NCBI GenBank assembly: GCA_048887165.1
Contig: JBHLJZ010000037.1
Coordinates: 1 to 31,358, forward strand
Reading direction: 5' to 3'
Source of the DNA: SOKP01 sp048887165
GTDB lineage: Archaea > Asgardarchaeota > Lokiarchaeia > Sigyniarchaeales > SOKP01
Length of the DNA: 31,358 bases
This document shows, in pieces, positions 1 to 7,222 of the stretch (the first letter of the stretch is position 1; each line of letters begins with the position of its first letter). Under the pieces are notes generated by a model. It saw only the letters and a program-made list of their open reading frames with translations. It was not told where the DNA came from and made no database searches. The translations under genes were made by a program, and so were the position numbers.

Positions 1-35
1 GCAATGTAAGAATCAACATCTTTTGGCTTTGACAT
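1..35 (-). CDS. DUF1801-like protein, 5' end only
   Basis: An ATG on the minus strand at 35-33 opens a frame that runs off the window edge, giving MSKPKDVDSYI and a further partial codon GC- (Ala). The motif KPK-VD-YIA is how many DUF1801 (YdhG/iron-chaperone-like) proteins begin, which is the only basis for the name. A purine-rich stretch with GAGG lies about 13 bases upstream, and an AT-rich TATA-like block lies near 93-110. Only eleven residues are visible, so the identification is tentative. Confidence 0.4.
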   Translation of the reverse strand, partial: MSKPKDVDSYI

Positions 36-278
36 TTTAATTCATCGTTCCTCTTCTTTCCTTTGAACTACTTTTCCCATAATCAACTATAAGATTAAAA
101 TATTTAATAATTTTTTGGAATTACTTGTATTCTTAGGTGACGTTTACTTAACAAATCACGATTAGTTTAACTAATAAAAATTGGGAAGAAAAGAAAGAAT
201 TTTGGATATTATAATGGAGAATAGGGGTTACTTATAAATTGAATTTTGCTAAACATTTAAAGCTTAAGGAGAAGGTTT
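36..278. other. intergenic region, promoter of the edge gene
   Basis: This gap separates the edge gene from the 3' end of the phosphoesterase gene. It contains an AT-rich TATA-like block near 93-110 suitable for the minus-strand edge gene. I see no convincing small gene or RNA in it; the longest ATG frame noted is seven codons. Confidence 0.4.
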
Positions 279-2381
279 TCACCTGTTTATGAAGTCAACT
301 TTGAAAGATGATAACTTTTTTTTACTTATCATTACTTCTCGAAAAGCTCCAACTAGCTTTGGATTATGATATCCGCCCATTCCTAAAGCAGGAGTTTGAA
401 CTACAAAAGGCGTATTTTTCTCAATATCTTTTGGATTAGTAAAGATTTCAGAATATAAATCGTAATAAATAGCAGCAGGATTTTCTATCTTCTTTAAACT
501 GAAAGGAGGGGCTTGAAATACAGTAGATTTTGTTGCTTCAGGATCTCCTAATCTGAATTCTTTTAACTCATGGGTGTGGCCACATAAAGTTAGAAGGGTA
601 TGATCTTTACAAAATTTAACAAGTTTTTCCCAATTAGATGAGATAGTGCCAAATTTAACATCAAATTTTAAATCTATTCTGGCTTTAGAGAGAGCTTTGC
701 CAACTTTTTGAATTAAAGATTCCTTTAGTTCATCAATTTGGGAGCCAATATCTGTAGATGAAAACCATTGTTCAAATCGTTTGAAAATACCTATTGAACG
801 CTTCGGGTTTATAGGTGGTCCATGCAAAAAAAGAAATGTATTACTATTTTCACTAATTTTGTAATTAATTAAATTTTCCAGATATTTTATTTGTTTACTT
901 GAAACTCCGGTAACCGAAGGACGACCCATCATAAAATCTCTTAAATTTTTAAAGGAATCAGATCCACTATTTAAAAATATAAAGTTATTATTTCCAAACT
1001 TTATAAAAAAATCCAACGAAGGATTAATCTCCATTAAATAAGCTTTCAGTGCTCTAAAGCTCTTTGTTATGGAACTTATAGGATTAGCAAGTAATTTATC
1101 ATTCAATGCAATAGCTTCATTTGCACTTAATCCAATCTTTCTATATAACCCTCCCCATCTAAGATCATAATGAAAAGGTCGGTAATCGTGATTCCCTGGT
1201 AAGGTAAAGATAGGGCACATTAACTCTTCTCCACTGATTACCCCTCTTCTTTTTTTTTGAGGTAAATTTAACACTATTTCTTTAAATACCCTCCAATTAC
1301 TTTGTTCATAGTCAAAATCTAATATTTTCCTGACATCTTTGGGCAATTTAGAGAGGATAGTAAAATCAATTAAATCTCCTGTTAAAACTATAAATTCTAA
1401 ATCATTTTGTAGTACTTTTTGATTCATTAATTTAATAAATTTTCTAAAATTATTATTTGGATTAATTAAGCGGTTTTTAAGTGGTTTAGTAGGAGAAAGT
1501 TTTTTATTAGGAACTAATTTAAAGATTTTTTTGAAAAATGATACTTTATTTTTTTGTTGGTTCTCATTTCCTTTAAGAGTTTCTTTAGCAACTGATTGTG
1601 TCCATTTTTTTATAATACTATACATTCTGTCATTCCTTTCTGCTAGATGTAAATCTGTGGCGTGGACAAAATTAAAATTATCTTTATGATTTTTAGAAAT
1701 AACTAATGAATGATGATTAATTCTTTTATTTCCTTTAGTTCTTTCATGTTCAATATCAAACATTACAAAATTTCGAACTTTTAAGAATTCGGATACTTCT
1801 TCTGAAAGAGTAAAATCTATAGTAACCTTATAAAAGCGATCTAAGTTTCCAAATATATTGTATCTAATGAGGTATTCTTGAGGACTATAATAATCATTAT
1901 AATTCACATTATCAATCCCCATCGTAGGAGCAAGGTCTGTATGTAATGCTATAGCCGAAATAGGATCTCCCCTAAATATTCGTGGCTTTAGTTTTTTTAG
2001 CTTCTCTTTAGAAAGATCAATATATTCTTCTTCTTTTTTAATCTGCTTTTCTTTAAGTCGAGACTTTTTCCTAAAAATAGAGATTAATCTTTTCCAAAAA
2101 GGACGTTTTTCTTTCTTTTCTTTTAATAATATTCTCTTTTTCTTTTGTTTTTGGAGCAATAACATCATTTTCCATTTATATTCAAGCAATGGAACTAAAT
2201 TTAGTTTATGTCTTAAGGATTTATCAAAATCTTGGATATTCTTTATATTACTTACAAATAATAAATCTATTTGGAAATTATTCTGTTTTAATTTATGATC
2301 CACTTTTAAAAAGAGTGGATGCCCTAAATTGGGGTTTATTAAAAGAGTTTCTTCCAATTCTAAACTATTTGAAGTTGTCAA
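279..2381 (-). CDS. calcineurin-like metallophosphoesterase with long N-terminal extension
   Basis: Predicted 700-residue cytoplasmic metal-dependent phosphoesterase; the substrate cannot be read from the sequence. The family motifs appear in order: ATDLHL (Asp243, His245), TGDLID (Asp336), PGNHDY (Asn397-His398), LHGPP near 520, and CGHTHE near 600, so the two-metal site looks complete. The catalytic domain begins only at about residue 237. The first 235 residues contain a very basic Lys/Arg-rich stretch (about 75-130) and a beta-rich part (about 135-230) that I do not recognise. The start is TTG at 2381: a stop lies three codons upstream and the first ATG is at codons 72-73, inside convincing coding sequence. 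No clear Shine-Dalgarno site is seen, so an ATT two bases away or leaderless initiation is possible. There is no signal peptide or membrane helix. It is a monocistronic-looking gene downstream of the LSm gene on the same strand. Confidence 0.8.
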   Translation of the reverse strand: MTTSNSLELEETLLINPNLGHPLFLKVDHKLKQNNFQIDLLFVSNIKNIQDFDKSLRHKLNLVPLLEYKWKMMLLLQKQKKKRILLKEKKEKRPFWKRLISIFRKKSRLKEKQIKKEEEYIDLSKEKLKKLKPRIFRGDPISAIALHTDLAPTMGIDNVNYNDYYSPQEYLIRYNIFGNLDRFYKVTIDFTLSEEVSEFLKVRNFVMFDIEHERTKGNKRINHHSLVISKNHKDNFNFVHATDLHLAERNDRMYSIIKKWTQSVAKETLKGNENQQKNKVSFFKKIFKLVPNKKLSPTKPLKNRLINPNNNFRKFIKLMNQKVLQNDLEFIVLTGDLIDFTILSKLPKDVRKILDFDYEQSNWRVFKEIVLNLPQKKRRGVISGEELMCPIFTLPGNHDYRPFHYDLRWGGLYRKIGLSANEAIALNDKLLANPISSITKSFRALKAYLMEINPSLDFFIKFGNNNFIFLNSGSDSFKNLRDFMMGRPSVTGVSSKQIKYLENLINYKISENSNTFLFLHGPPINPKRSIGIFKRFEQWFSSTDIGSQIDELKESLIQKVGKALSKARIDLKFDVKFGTISSNWEKLVKFCKDHTLLTLCGHTHELKEFRLGDPEATKSTVFQAPPFSLKKIENPAAIYYDLYSEIFTNPKDIEKNTPFVVQTPALGMGGYHNPKLVGAFREVMISKKKLSSFKVDFINR

Positions 2382-2576
2382 AATTCTTTAATTATATATT
2401 AATTGAGTTTTATTAAAAGATATTTTATTTCTTTCCCTGTTAATAACAAAACAATTGCACTTTAAAAATTTTTATTTTAAACCAACTGAATTTATTAGAT
2501 ATATTGTAAGGTAAGGTAAAAATATAAATTATTTGCCTTGGAAAGCCTATTTTTCTTTATCATTAATTAAATTGAA

Positions 2577-2849
2577 CTAATGAAGATTAACAAATATTAC
2601 ATTATCACCACGAACTACAATGCTTCCGAGGTCTTCGTGTTCTTCACGGATGTTTCCATCCTCATCTTGATATTCAAAAATCTGACTTGTTCCTTCCAAA
2701 TAAAGATTTAGGTGCTCATCAAAACCAGCAAGCAAACCGCGAAATAATCTATTACGTTTAACCTTAATTAAAATTACCTTATTCATCGAATTTTTAAGAT
2801 AATCAATAGGTCGATTCGGTCTATTCATTTGTTGACTTCTTCTTTCCAT
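2577..2849 (-). CDS. Sm-like archaeal protein (LSm)
   Basis: RNA-binding Sm-fold protein, expected to form a hexameric or heptameric ring that binds U-rich RNA. The Sm1 motif is visible in NKVILIKVKRNRLFRGLLAG followed by FDEHLNLYLEG, and the Sm2 motif in GSIVVRGDNVIFVNL near the C-terminus. Family length is about 75-90 residues; here it is 90 from the chosen start. The frame is open to a GTG at 2861, but I prefer the ATG at 2849 (MERRSQQ) because a TATA-like block at about 2869-2878 would place transcription initiation close to this codon. The ATG at 2828 (MNRPNRP) is also possible. It is divergent from the small zinc-ribbon gene. In many archaea LSm is paired with ribosomal protein L37e; that gene is not here. 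Confidence 0.9.
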   Translation of the reverse strand: MERRSQQMNRPNRPIDYLKNSMNKVILIKVKRNRLFRGLLAGFDEHLNLYLEGTSQIFEYQDEDGNIREEHEDLGSIVVRGDNVIFVNLH

Positions 2850-2976
2850 TTTTAAAAACACTAAAAAAAATATTTAAAAAATCTTGTAATAATAATTAAA
2901 ATTAAATGTCAGAATTAAAACCTTTTGATTTAGGTATTCTTTTATCCTTTTAAAGATCACATAATTTTGAATAACA

Positions 2977-3126
2977 ATGAATAATAAAAGAAAACAAGAA
3001 ACTGTTGTGTGCTGTGTAAAAAATTGTCAAAAAGAAATATCTAAAGAAAAAGCAATTTTAGTTGAGGGAAAATATTTTTGTGAAATATGTGGTGTTAACT
3101 ATTATAGAAGTAAATTAAATATTTGA
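2977..3126 (+). CDS. small zinc-ribbon protein, 49 residues
   Basis: An ATG frame of 49 codons encodes a lysine-rich peptide with two cysteine pairs, CCVKNC near the N-terminus and CEICG near the C-terminus, separated by about 20 residues. This spacing suits a treble-clef or zinc-ribbon fold binding one zinc. I do not recognise the family; it is not the ribosomal protein L37e often found beside archaeal LSm genes. It is divergent from LSm, sharing a 127-bp AT-rich promoter region, and ends 63 bases before tRNA-Arg. Support is the cysteine pattern and position between genes; the short length keeps confidence moderate. Confidence 0.55.
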   Translation: MNNKRKQETVVCCVKNCQKEISKEKAILVEGKYFCEICGVNYYRSKLNI

Positions 3127-3154
3127 TTAATATCTAAATTTTTATTATATTATA

Positions 3155-3163
3155 CTTTTATAA
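3155..3163 (+). promoter_or_regulatory. TATA box of tRNA-Arg
   Basis: CTTTTATAA lies 27-35 bases before the first tRNA base, the spacing expected for an archaeal box A when transcription begins at or just before the mature 5' end. Confidence 0.45.
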
Positions 3164-3228
3164 GATTATATATGAAACATTTAAGCTAAAGGCTCGTGGC
3201 GAAGCATGGATATCGCGGCAGCCTCCTA

Positions 3229-3246
3229 ACTTAAATGAAAGGAGTA
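3229..3246 (+). other. canonical 37/38 tRNA intron
   Basis: The exon bases CUCC (3223-3226) pair with the intron bases GGAG (3241-3244). The flanking three-base bulges UAA (3227-3229) and UAA (3245-3247), cut after the second base as the archaeal splicing endonuclease does, release exactly 18 bases and restore the anticodon loop CUCCUAA. The inner helix is weak, so the motif is a relaxed bulge-helix-bulge. Confidence 0.8.
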
Positions 3247-3267
3247 AGCTGACGATCGGGGGTTCAA

Positions 3268-3297
3268 TGCGATATGTATCTCACATTTCTTGAACAC
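3268..3297 (+). other. noncanonical T-loop tRNA intron
   Basis: GUUC (3262-3265) pairs with GAAC (3292-3295). The three-base bulges AAU (3266-3268) and ACA (3296-3298), cut after their second bases, remove 30 bases and restore the T loop UUCAAAU closed by five G-C pairs. The pairing can extend to GUUCAA/UUGAAC. Without this excision no T arm forms. Confidence 0.75.
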
Positions 3298-3313
3298 ATC
3301 CCCCCGGGCCTGC

Positions 3314-3325
3314 TTTTTATTTTTA
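3314..3325 (+). terminator. T-rich terminator after tRNA-Arg
   Basis: A run of five T, then A, then five T begins two bases after the discriminator, typical of archaeal intrinsic termination after tRNA genes. Confidence 0.45.
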
Positions 3326-3400
3326 TAAAAATATAAATATTAGTTAATATAAATTCAAGTTTAATAAATTTGAAATTTGTTAATTCGGTGTTTTAAAAAA

Positions 3401-4600
3401 ATGTGGTATTTCAATAGCCCTCATATAGTTTATGGCGAAGAAGCTCTTGATTTTTTGGAAAAAATTAAGGGAAGTAAATGTTTTATTGTTACAGATAAAG
3501 TAATTGAGAATTTAGGATATTTAAAAATATTAACTGATAAACTTGACAATTTAGGAAAGCAATATAAAACATTTAATGAGATTGTTCCAAATCCTAGGGA
3601 GGAAGGTATTTTAAAAGCAAGAGAACAATGCTTTGCTTATAATCCAGATTTAATTATTGCTTTAGGAGGAGGTTCAGTTATAGATACAGCAAAAACGTTA
3701 TGGGTTTTATATGAGTTTCCTGAGTTTGAAATGGATGACATACATGCATTTCGGGATGATATATATGAATTAGGTAGTAAAGCGAAGTTTGTAGCAATCC
3801 CAACCACATCTGGAACAGGTTCAGAGACCACTTTTATTACAGTAGTATCTAGATTTGAACGTGACATCTGGAAGAAATTTTTCTTCTTACATCGGGGTAT
3901 GGTTCCCACGTACGCGATTGTCGACCCAGTTTTTCCAATGGGTATGCCTCCTAAATTAACTGCTGATACTGCATTTGATGCATTAGCACATGCAATTGAG
4001 GCAGTTGGTTCGTTATGGAGAAATGAATTTAGTTATGCTTTAGCATTAAAGGCAATCGAATTAATTTTTGAATATTTACCATCTGCTTATCATGATGGAA
4101 ATAATATAGAAGCTAGAGATTATCTACATCAGGCAGCTTCACTTGCTGGTTTGGCTATAAGTAATGGGCAAGCACATATAGGACATACTCTTGGTCATAC
4201 ATGGGGCTCACTTTTTCATGTTCCTCATGGGAGGGCAGTAGGTATCGCACTTCCCTATGTGACTCAATATGTAATGAACAATAATGATCCAGAAGATAAT
4301 ACAGTAGATCTCTTAGCAAAAGTTGCTAAACAATTAGGCTGGGCTAAGTGGGAAGAAGAAAGAAAAATAGCAGCATATAAAGTAATTGAAAAAATCAAGA
4401 ATTTACAAAAAGAAGTGGATTTTCCATCTAAATATGAAGCCACAGGTGTTTCAAAAGAAGACTTCGAGAAAAATTTAGATTTATTAGTTTCATTGTGTTT
4501 TGAAGATTCCTCAAGTGTATTAAGTTCTAGGCAAGTTGGAGGCGAAGAGTTCAAGAAATTATTTATTTATGCTTATGAGGGTAAGGATATAGATTTTTAA
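3401..4600 (+). CDS. iron-containing alcohol dehydrogenase
   Basis: Predicted 399-residue group III (Fe-ADH) NAD(P)-dependent alcohol dehydrogenase interconverting alcohols and aldehydes or ketones. The nucleotide-binding motif GGGSVIDTAK is at about 89-98 and PTTSGTGSE at about 134-142. The metal ligands fit the FucO pattern: Asp193 and His197 in FDALAHAIE, His262 in GHTLGH and His276 in VPHG, with the expected 14-residue spacing between the last two. The length is normal for the family (380-400). A TTG at 3377 would add eight residues (LIRCFKK) unlike the family; the ATG at 3401 (MWYFNSPHIVYG) matches usual Fe-ADH N-termini and is chosen. It is followed after 141 bases by the aldehyde:ferredoxin oxidoreductase, which suggests that the pair handles alcohol/aldehyde/acid redox. 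A T-rich tail at 4601-4622 may end the transcript, so the AOR probably has its own promoter. Confidence 0.92.
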   Translation: MWYFNSPHIVYGEEALDFLEKIKGSKCFIVTDKVIENLGYLKILTDKLDNLGKQYKTFNEIVPNPREEGILKAREQCFAYNPDLIIALGGGSVIDTAKTLWVLYEFPEFEMDDIHAFRDDIYELGSKAKFVAIPTTSGTGSETTFITVVSRFERDIWKKFFFLHRGMVPTYAIVDPVFPMGMPPKLTADTAFDALAHAIEAVGSLWRNEFSYALALKAIELIFEYLPSAYHDGNNIEARDYLHQAASLAGLAISNGQAHIGHTLGHTWGSLFHVPHGRAVGIALPYVTQYVMNNNDPEDNTVDLLAKVAKQLGWAKWEEERKIAAYKVIEKIKNLQKEVDFPSKYEATGVSKEDFEKNLDLLVSLCFEDSSSVLSSRQVGGEEFKKLFIYAYEGKDIDF

Positions 4601-4729
4601 CTTTATTTTATTTTATTTTTTTCGTTTAATGTTGATTTTATATCATTTATTCAAATTAGCGTTCTTTCCATTGATACATAACGAAGATTTAAATAAAAAT
4701 CCACACAAACTTAAATTGCTACAAATTTA

Positions 4730-4736
4730 GAGGTGA
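4730..4736 (+). promoter_or_regulatory. Shine-Dalgarno site of the AOR gene
   Basis: GAGGTGA matches seven bases of the archaeal consensus GGAGGTGATC and stands five bases before the TTG at 4742. It also contains the in-frame GTG at 4733, which would otherwise be taken as start; a start inside its own ribosome binding site is unlikely. Confidence 0.6.
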
Positions 4737-4741
4737 AATTT

Positions 4742-6472
4742 TTGCCAAAAAGAATATTAAGAGTAGATATGACAAACCTTCAAGCAAAATTTGAAGACTT
4801 GCCTAGTGAATTCGCAGCTCTAGGCGGTAGAGGAATGACTTCAACGATAGTAGCAAAAGAAGTTCCACCAACATGTGATCCCTTAGGGTCGCACAATAAA
4901 TTAGTATTCGCTCCTGGTATAGTGACAGGTACAGCTGCTCCAACTTCTGGCAGAATCTCTGTTGGAGGTAAATCACCTTTAACAGGCGGGATAAAAGAAG
5001 CAAATGCTGGTACTAATTTTGCTCAGAAGTTAGCCCGTATGCGTATCGGAGCTATTATAGTTGAAGGGAAACATAAAGGAGATGATTATTATCTTCTAAA
5101 GATAACCAATGATGGTACTGAATTTATGAGTGCCAAGAAATGGGTCGGGAAAGGATTATATGATGTTTATAAAGATCTATTCAAGCAATTTGGGGATAAA
5201 GTAGGTATATGTGGGGTAGGAATCGCAGCGGAAGTTTTAGGAGCTATGTCAGGTATATGTTTTAATGATCCTGAAGGATTACCCAGCAGATATGCTGGCA
5301 GAGGAGGACTTGGTGCTGTTATGGCATCTAAAGGTCTCAAATTTATTATTGTTGATGAAACTGGTGCACCAGGAGTAGAAATTGCTAATGATGAGGTGTT
5401 TAAGGAAGGAATTAGAAAGCTTCGAGAGGCTCTTATGACCCATGATGTGACAAAACCAGGAGGTGCTTTAAATAGTTATGGTACAAGCGTTTTAGTTAAT
5501 ATTATTAATGAAGCTGGTGGTTTACCTCAGAGAAATTTTTCGGCTGGACAAGATGATAGATCTCAAAACATTTCAGGAGAAGCTAAAGCTGAAGCAGTGA
5601 AGAAAAGAGGAGGAGTACGTCCACATTTCTGTAGTCCAGGTTGTATAATCCAATGTTCAGAAGTTTGGACAAAACCAGGTGGAAAGGATCCGGTTGGAGT
5701 TTTAGAATATGAAAGTGTTTGGGCATTAGGAGCAAATTGTGGGATTTATGATTTAGAAACTGTTGGAGAATTAAATCGTGCTTGTAATGATTTTGGAGTA
5801 GATACGATCGAAGCTGGAGATACCCTTGCTGTAGCAATGGAAGGAGGTTTAATTGAGTTTGGAGATGGTAAAGGAGCTCTAAAACTTATGGAAGAAATTG
5901 AAAAAAAAACACCAATAGGAAAAATTCTAGCTAATGGTACCGAGATTACCGGTAAAGTTTTAGGAGTAACAAGAATTCCAACTGTAAAAGGTCAAGGATT
6001 TCCAGCATATGATCCCCGAGCAATTAAAGGGATAGGAGTCACTTATGCAACAACACCTATGGGCGCAGATCATACCGCAGGTTACGCTATTGCTCCAGAG
6101 ATACTCGGTGTTGGCGGACAGGCAGATCCTAGAGATCCAAAGAAAGCCGAGATATCACGTAATTTACAAATAGCTACAGCAGCTGTAGATGCCACTGGAT
6201 ATTGCTTATTCATCGCATTTGCTATTTTAGACATCCCTGAAGGATTGCAAGGTGTTGTTGAGTCTCTAAATGGTGTATTAGGTGCATCATTAACAGTGGA
6301 TGATGTAGCACCATATGGTAAACAAATTATAGATACGGAGATGGCATTCAACAAAGCCGCTGGATTTACATCTGTTCATGATAGACTTCCAGAATTTTTC
6401 TTAGAAGAAAAATTACCTCCGACAAACGAAGTGTTCAATGTAACTGATGATGATTTAGATAGTGTATTTTAA
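4742..6472 (+). CDS. aor: tungsten aldehyde:ferredoxin oxidoreductase
   Basis: AOR-family enzyme, 576 residues from the TTG start (about 605 in Pyrococcus AOR). It is expected to oxidise aldehydes to acids, or the reverse, with ferredoxin, using a tungsto-bispterin and one [4Fe-4S] cluster in the cytoplasm. The N-terminal pterin-binding part contains ALGGRGMTS (about 26-34), TSGRISVGGKSPLTGG (about 68-83) and SRYAGRGGLGAVMASKGLK. Cluster ligands are probably Cys297, Cys301 and Cys305 (CSPGCIIQC, a Cx3Cx3C variant of the usual Cx2Cx3C) and Cys488 (GYCLF). The active-site Glu in LEYESVWALGAN and His in GADHTAGY, equivalent to Pyrococcus Glu313 and His448, are present. The start is decided by the GAGGTGA ribosome site; a GTG at 4733 would add three residues. 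Two MoaD/ThiS-like genes follow at once, probably in one operon. The aldehyde substrate is unknown. Confidence 0.93.
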   Translation: MPKRILRVDMTNLQAKFEDLPSEFAALGGRGMTSTIVAKEVPPTCDPLGSHNKLVFAPGIVTGTAAPTSGRISVGGKSPLTGGIKEANAGTNFAQKLARMRIGAIIVEGKHKGDDYYLLKITNDGTEFMSAKKWVGKGLYDVYKDLFKQFGDKVGICGVGIAAEVLGAMSGICFNDPEGLPSRYAGRGGLGAVMASKGLKFIIVDETGAPGVEIANDEVFKEGIRKLREALMTHDVTKPGGALNSYGTSVLVNIINEAGGLPQRNFSAGQDDRSQNISGEAKAEAVKKRGGVRPHFCSPGCIIQCSEVWTKPGGKDPVGVLEYESVWALGANCGIYDLETVGELNRACNDFGVDTIEAGDTLAVAMEGGLIEFGDGKGALKLMEEIEKKTPIGKILANGTEITGKVLGVTRIPTVKGQGFPAYDPRAIKGIGVTYATTPMGADHTAGYAIAPEILGVGGQADPRDPKKAEISRNLQIATAAVDATGYCLFIAFAILDIPEGLQGVVESLNGVLGASLTVDDVAPYGKQIIDTEMAFNKAAGFTSVHDRLPEFFLEEKLPPTNEVFNVTDDDLDSVF

Positions 6473-6489
6473 ATTAATTTGAATTTAAA

Positions 6490-6777
6490 ATGACAATTCA
6501 TTTGAGAATTTTTGGAGATTTAAGGAAAAAAATTCAACAAAATCTAGAACCAGGTGCAATCCCTTTAACATTAAATCTTGACCACTCAGAAATAAAAACC
6601 ATTTCGGATATATTAGAGAAATTTTCAATCGAAAAAAGTGAAACTAGTCATATCTTTGTTAACAGTGTCTACGCTGGATTTAGCAAAAAAGTAAAAGATG
6701 GAGATAGAGTGGGTATTTTTCCGAAAAATATGAGTTTATTGTACAAATGGTACTTTAAGAGAGCTGAAGATGAGTGA
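6490..6777 (+). CDS. MoaD/ThiS-like beta-grasp protein without GG tail
   Basis: A 95-residue beta-grasp protein: MTIHLRIFGDLRKKI is a typical MoaD first strand and helix, and VNSVYAGFSKKVKDGDRVGIFPK matches the MoaD/ThiS last strands (VNG...L-DGD-V-IFPP). The protein continues through MSLLYKWYFKRAEDE instead of ending in Gly-Gly, so it cannot be thiocarboxylated in the normal way unless processed. It starts 17 bases after the AOR stop, and its last eight bases overlap the next gene, which does end in GG. Role inferred from context: a structural partner or regulator of tungstopterin supply or AOR maturation. A degenerate MoaD paralogue is the alternative. Confidence 0.75.
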   Translation: MTIHLRIFGDLRKKIQQNLEPGAIPLTLNLDHSEIKTISDILEKFSIEKSETSHIFVNSVYAGFSKKVKDGDRVGIFPKNMSLLYKWYFKRAEDE

Positions 6778-7018
6778 AAATGAGGATATTTTTGTCACAG
6801 TTAAATTTTTTGCCGATTTATTAAAATTCGGACCCCAGAAGTCAAAAGAGAGATTTCCAAAAAACAGTACAATTAAATCGATTTTAGAAAAGTATAAAAT
6901 ATCTGAAAAAAAATCAAAATTAATAATTTTAGTTAACGGTAAACCACACATTACAGTAGATTATCTATTAAATGAAGGTGATATAGTTGCTATATTTCCC
7001 CCTATAGCAGGTGGGTAA
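6770..7018 (+). CDS. MoaD-type sulfur carrier protein
   Basis: An 82-residue ubiquitin-like sulfur carrier. It has the family first strand (VTVKFFADLLKFG), the middle VNGKPH, the VDYLLNEGDIVAIFPP ending and a C-terminal Gly-Gly (PIAGG) that would be adenylated and thiocarboxylated. MoaD delivers sulfur to molybdopterin synthase for the dithiolene of the tungsten/molybdenum cofactor. Placement directly after AOR and the GG-less paralogue (ATG inside the preceding gene, eight-base overlap) argues for co-translation and for a dedicated role in supplying the AOR cofactor. ThiS, or a SAMP-type protein modifier, is an alternative that sequence alone cannot exclude. Confidence 0.85.
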   Translation: MSENEDIFVTVKFFADLLKFGPQKSKERFPKNSTIKSILEKYKISEKKSKLIILVNGKPHITVDYLLNEGDIVAIFPPIAGG

Positions 7019-7222
7019 AACACATCTTAAATTATTTATTTTTTTTAATTTATTTTTAATGCTAAAATAGCTTTAAGAAAAAAATCCTTATTGTTCGTGC
7101 GGTGGGCGACAAATTTTTAAAATATAAACAAAGTAGTAAAATGTAATTGCTTTGATAATATTATAAATACTATATTGATTGTGTTAAGTATCTGGAACTA
7201 ATAAAAAATAAGGTTTAATTAT

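Larger units (their letters stand above)
3190..3312 (+). tRNA. tRNA-Arg (anticodon CCU) with two introns
   Basis: Cloverleaf built by hand. The acceptor stem AGGCUCG (3190-3196) pairs with CGGGCCU (3305-3311), allowing one U-G pair; the discriminator is G3312 and no CCA is encoded. The D stem is GCGA/UCGC (3199-3202, 3213-3216). The anticodon stem GCAGC (3218-3222) pairs with GCUGA (3248-3252), leaving a G27-A43 mismatch. The loop is CUCCUAA with anticodon CCU at 3225-3227. The T stem is GGGGG/CCCCC (3258-3262, 3300-3304) with loop UUCAA plus AU. Two introns, 3229-3246 (18 nt, canonical 37/38) and 3268-3297 (30 nt, 58/59 in the T loop), must be removed to give a 75-base tRNA. A T-rich run follows from 3314. 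Confidence 0.85.

Noticed and set aside
2189..2416. Plus-strand frame of 75 codons over the start of the phosphoesterase
   Set aside because: It lies opposite the N-terminal coding region, has no recognisable protein features and is AT-rich low-complexity sequence.
3637..3909. Minus-strand frame inside the alcohol dehydrogenase
   Set aside because: The plus-strand frame has all Fe-ADH metal ligands and motifs; the antisense frame is a by-product.
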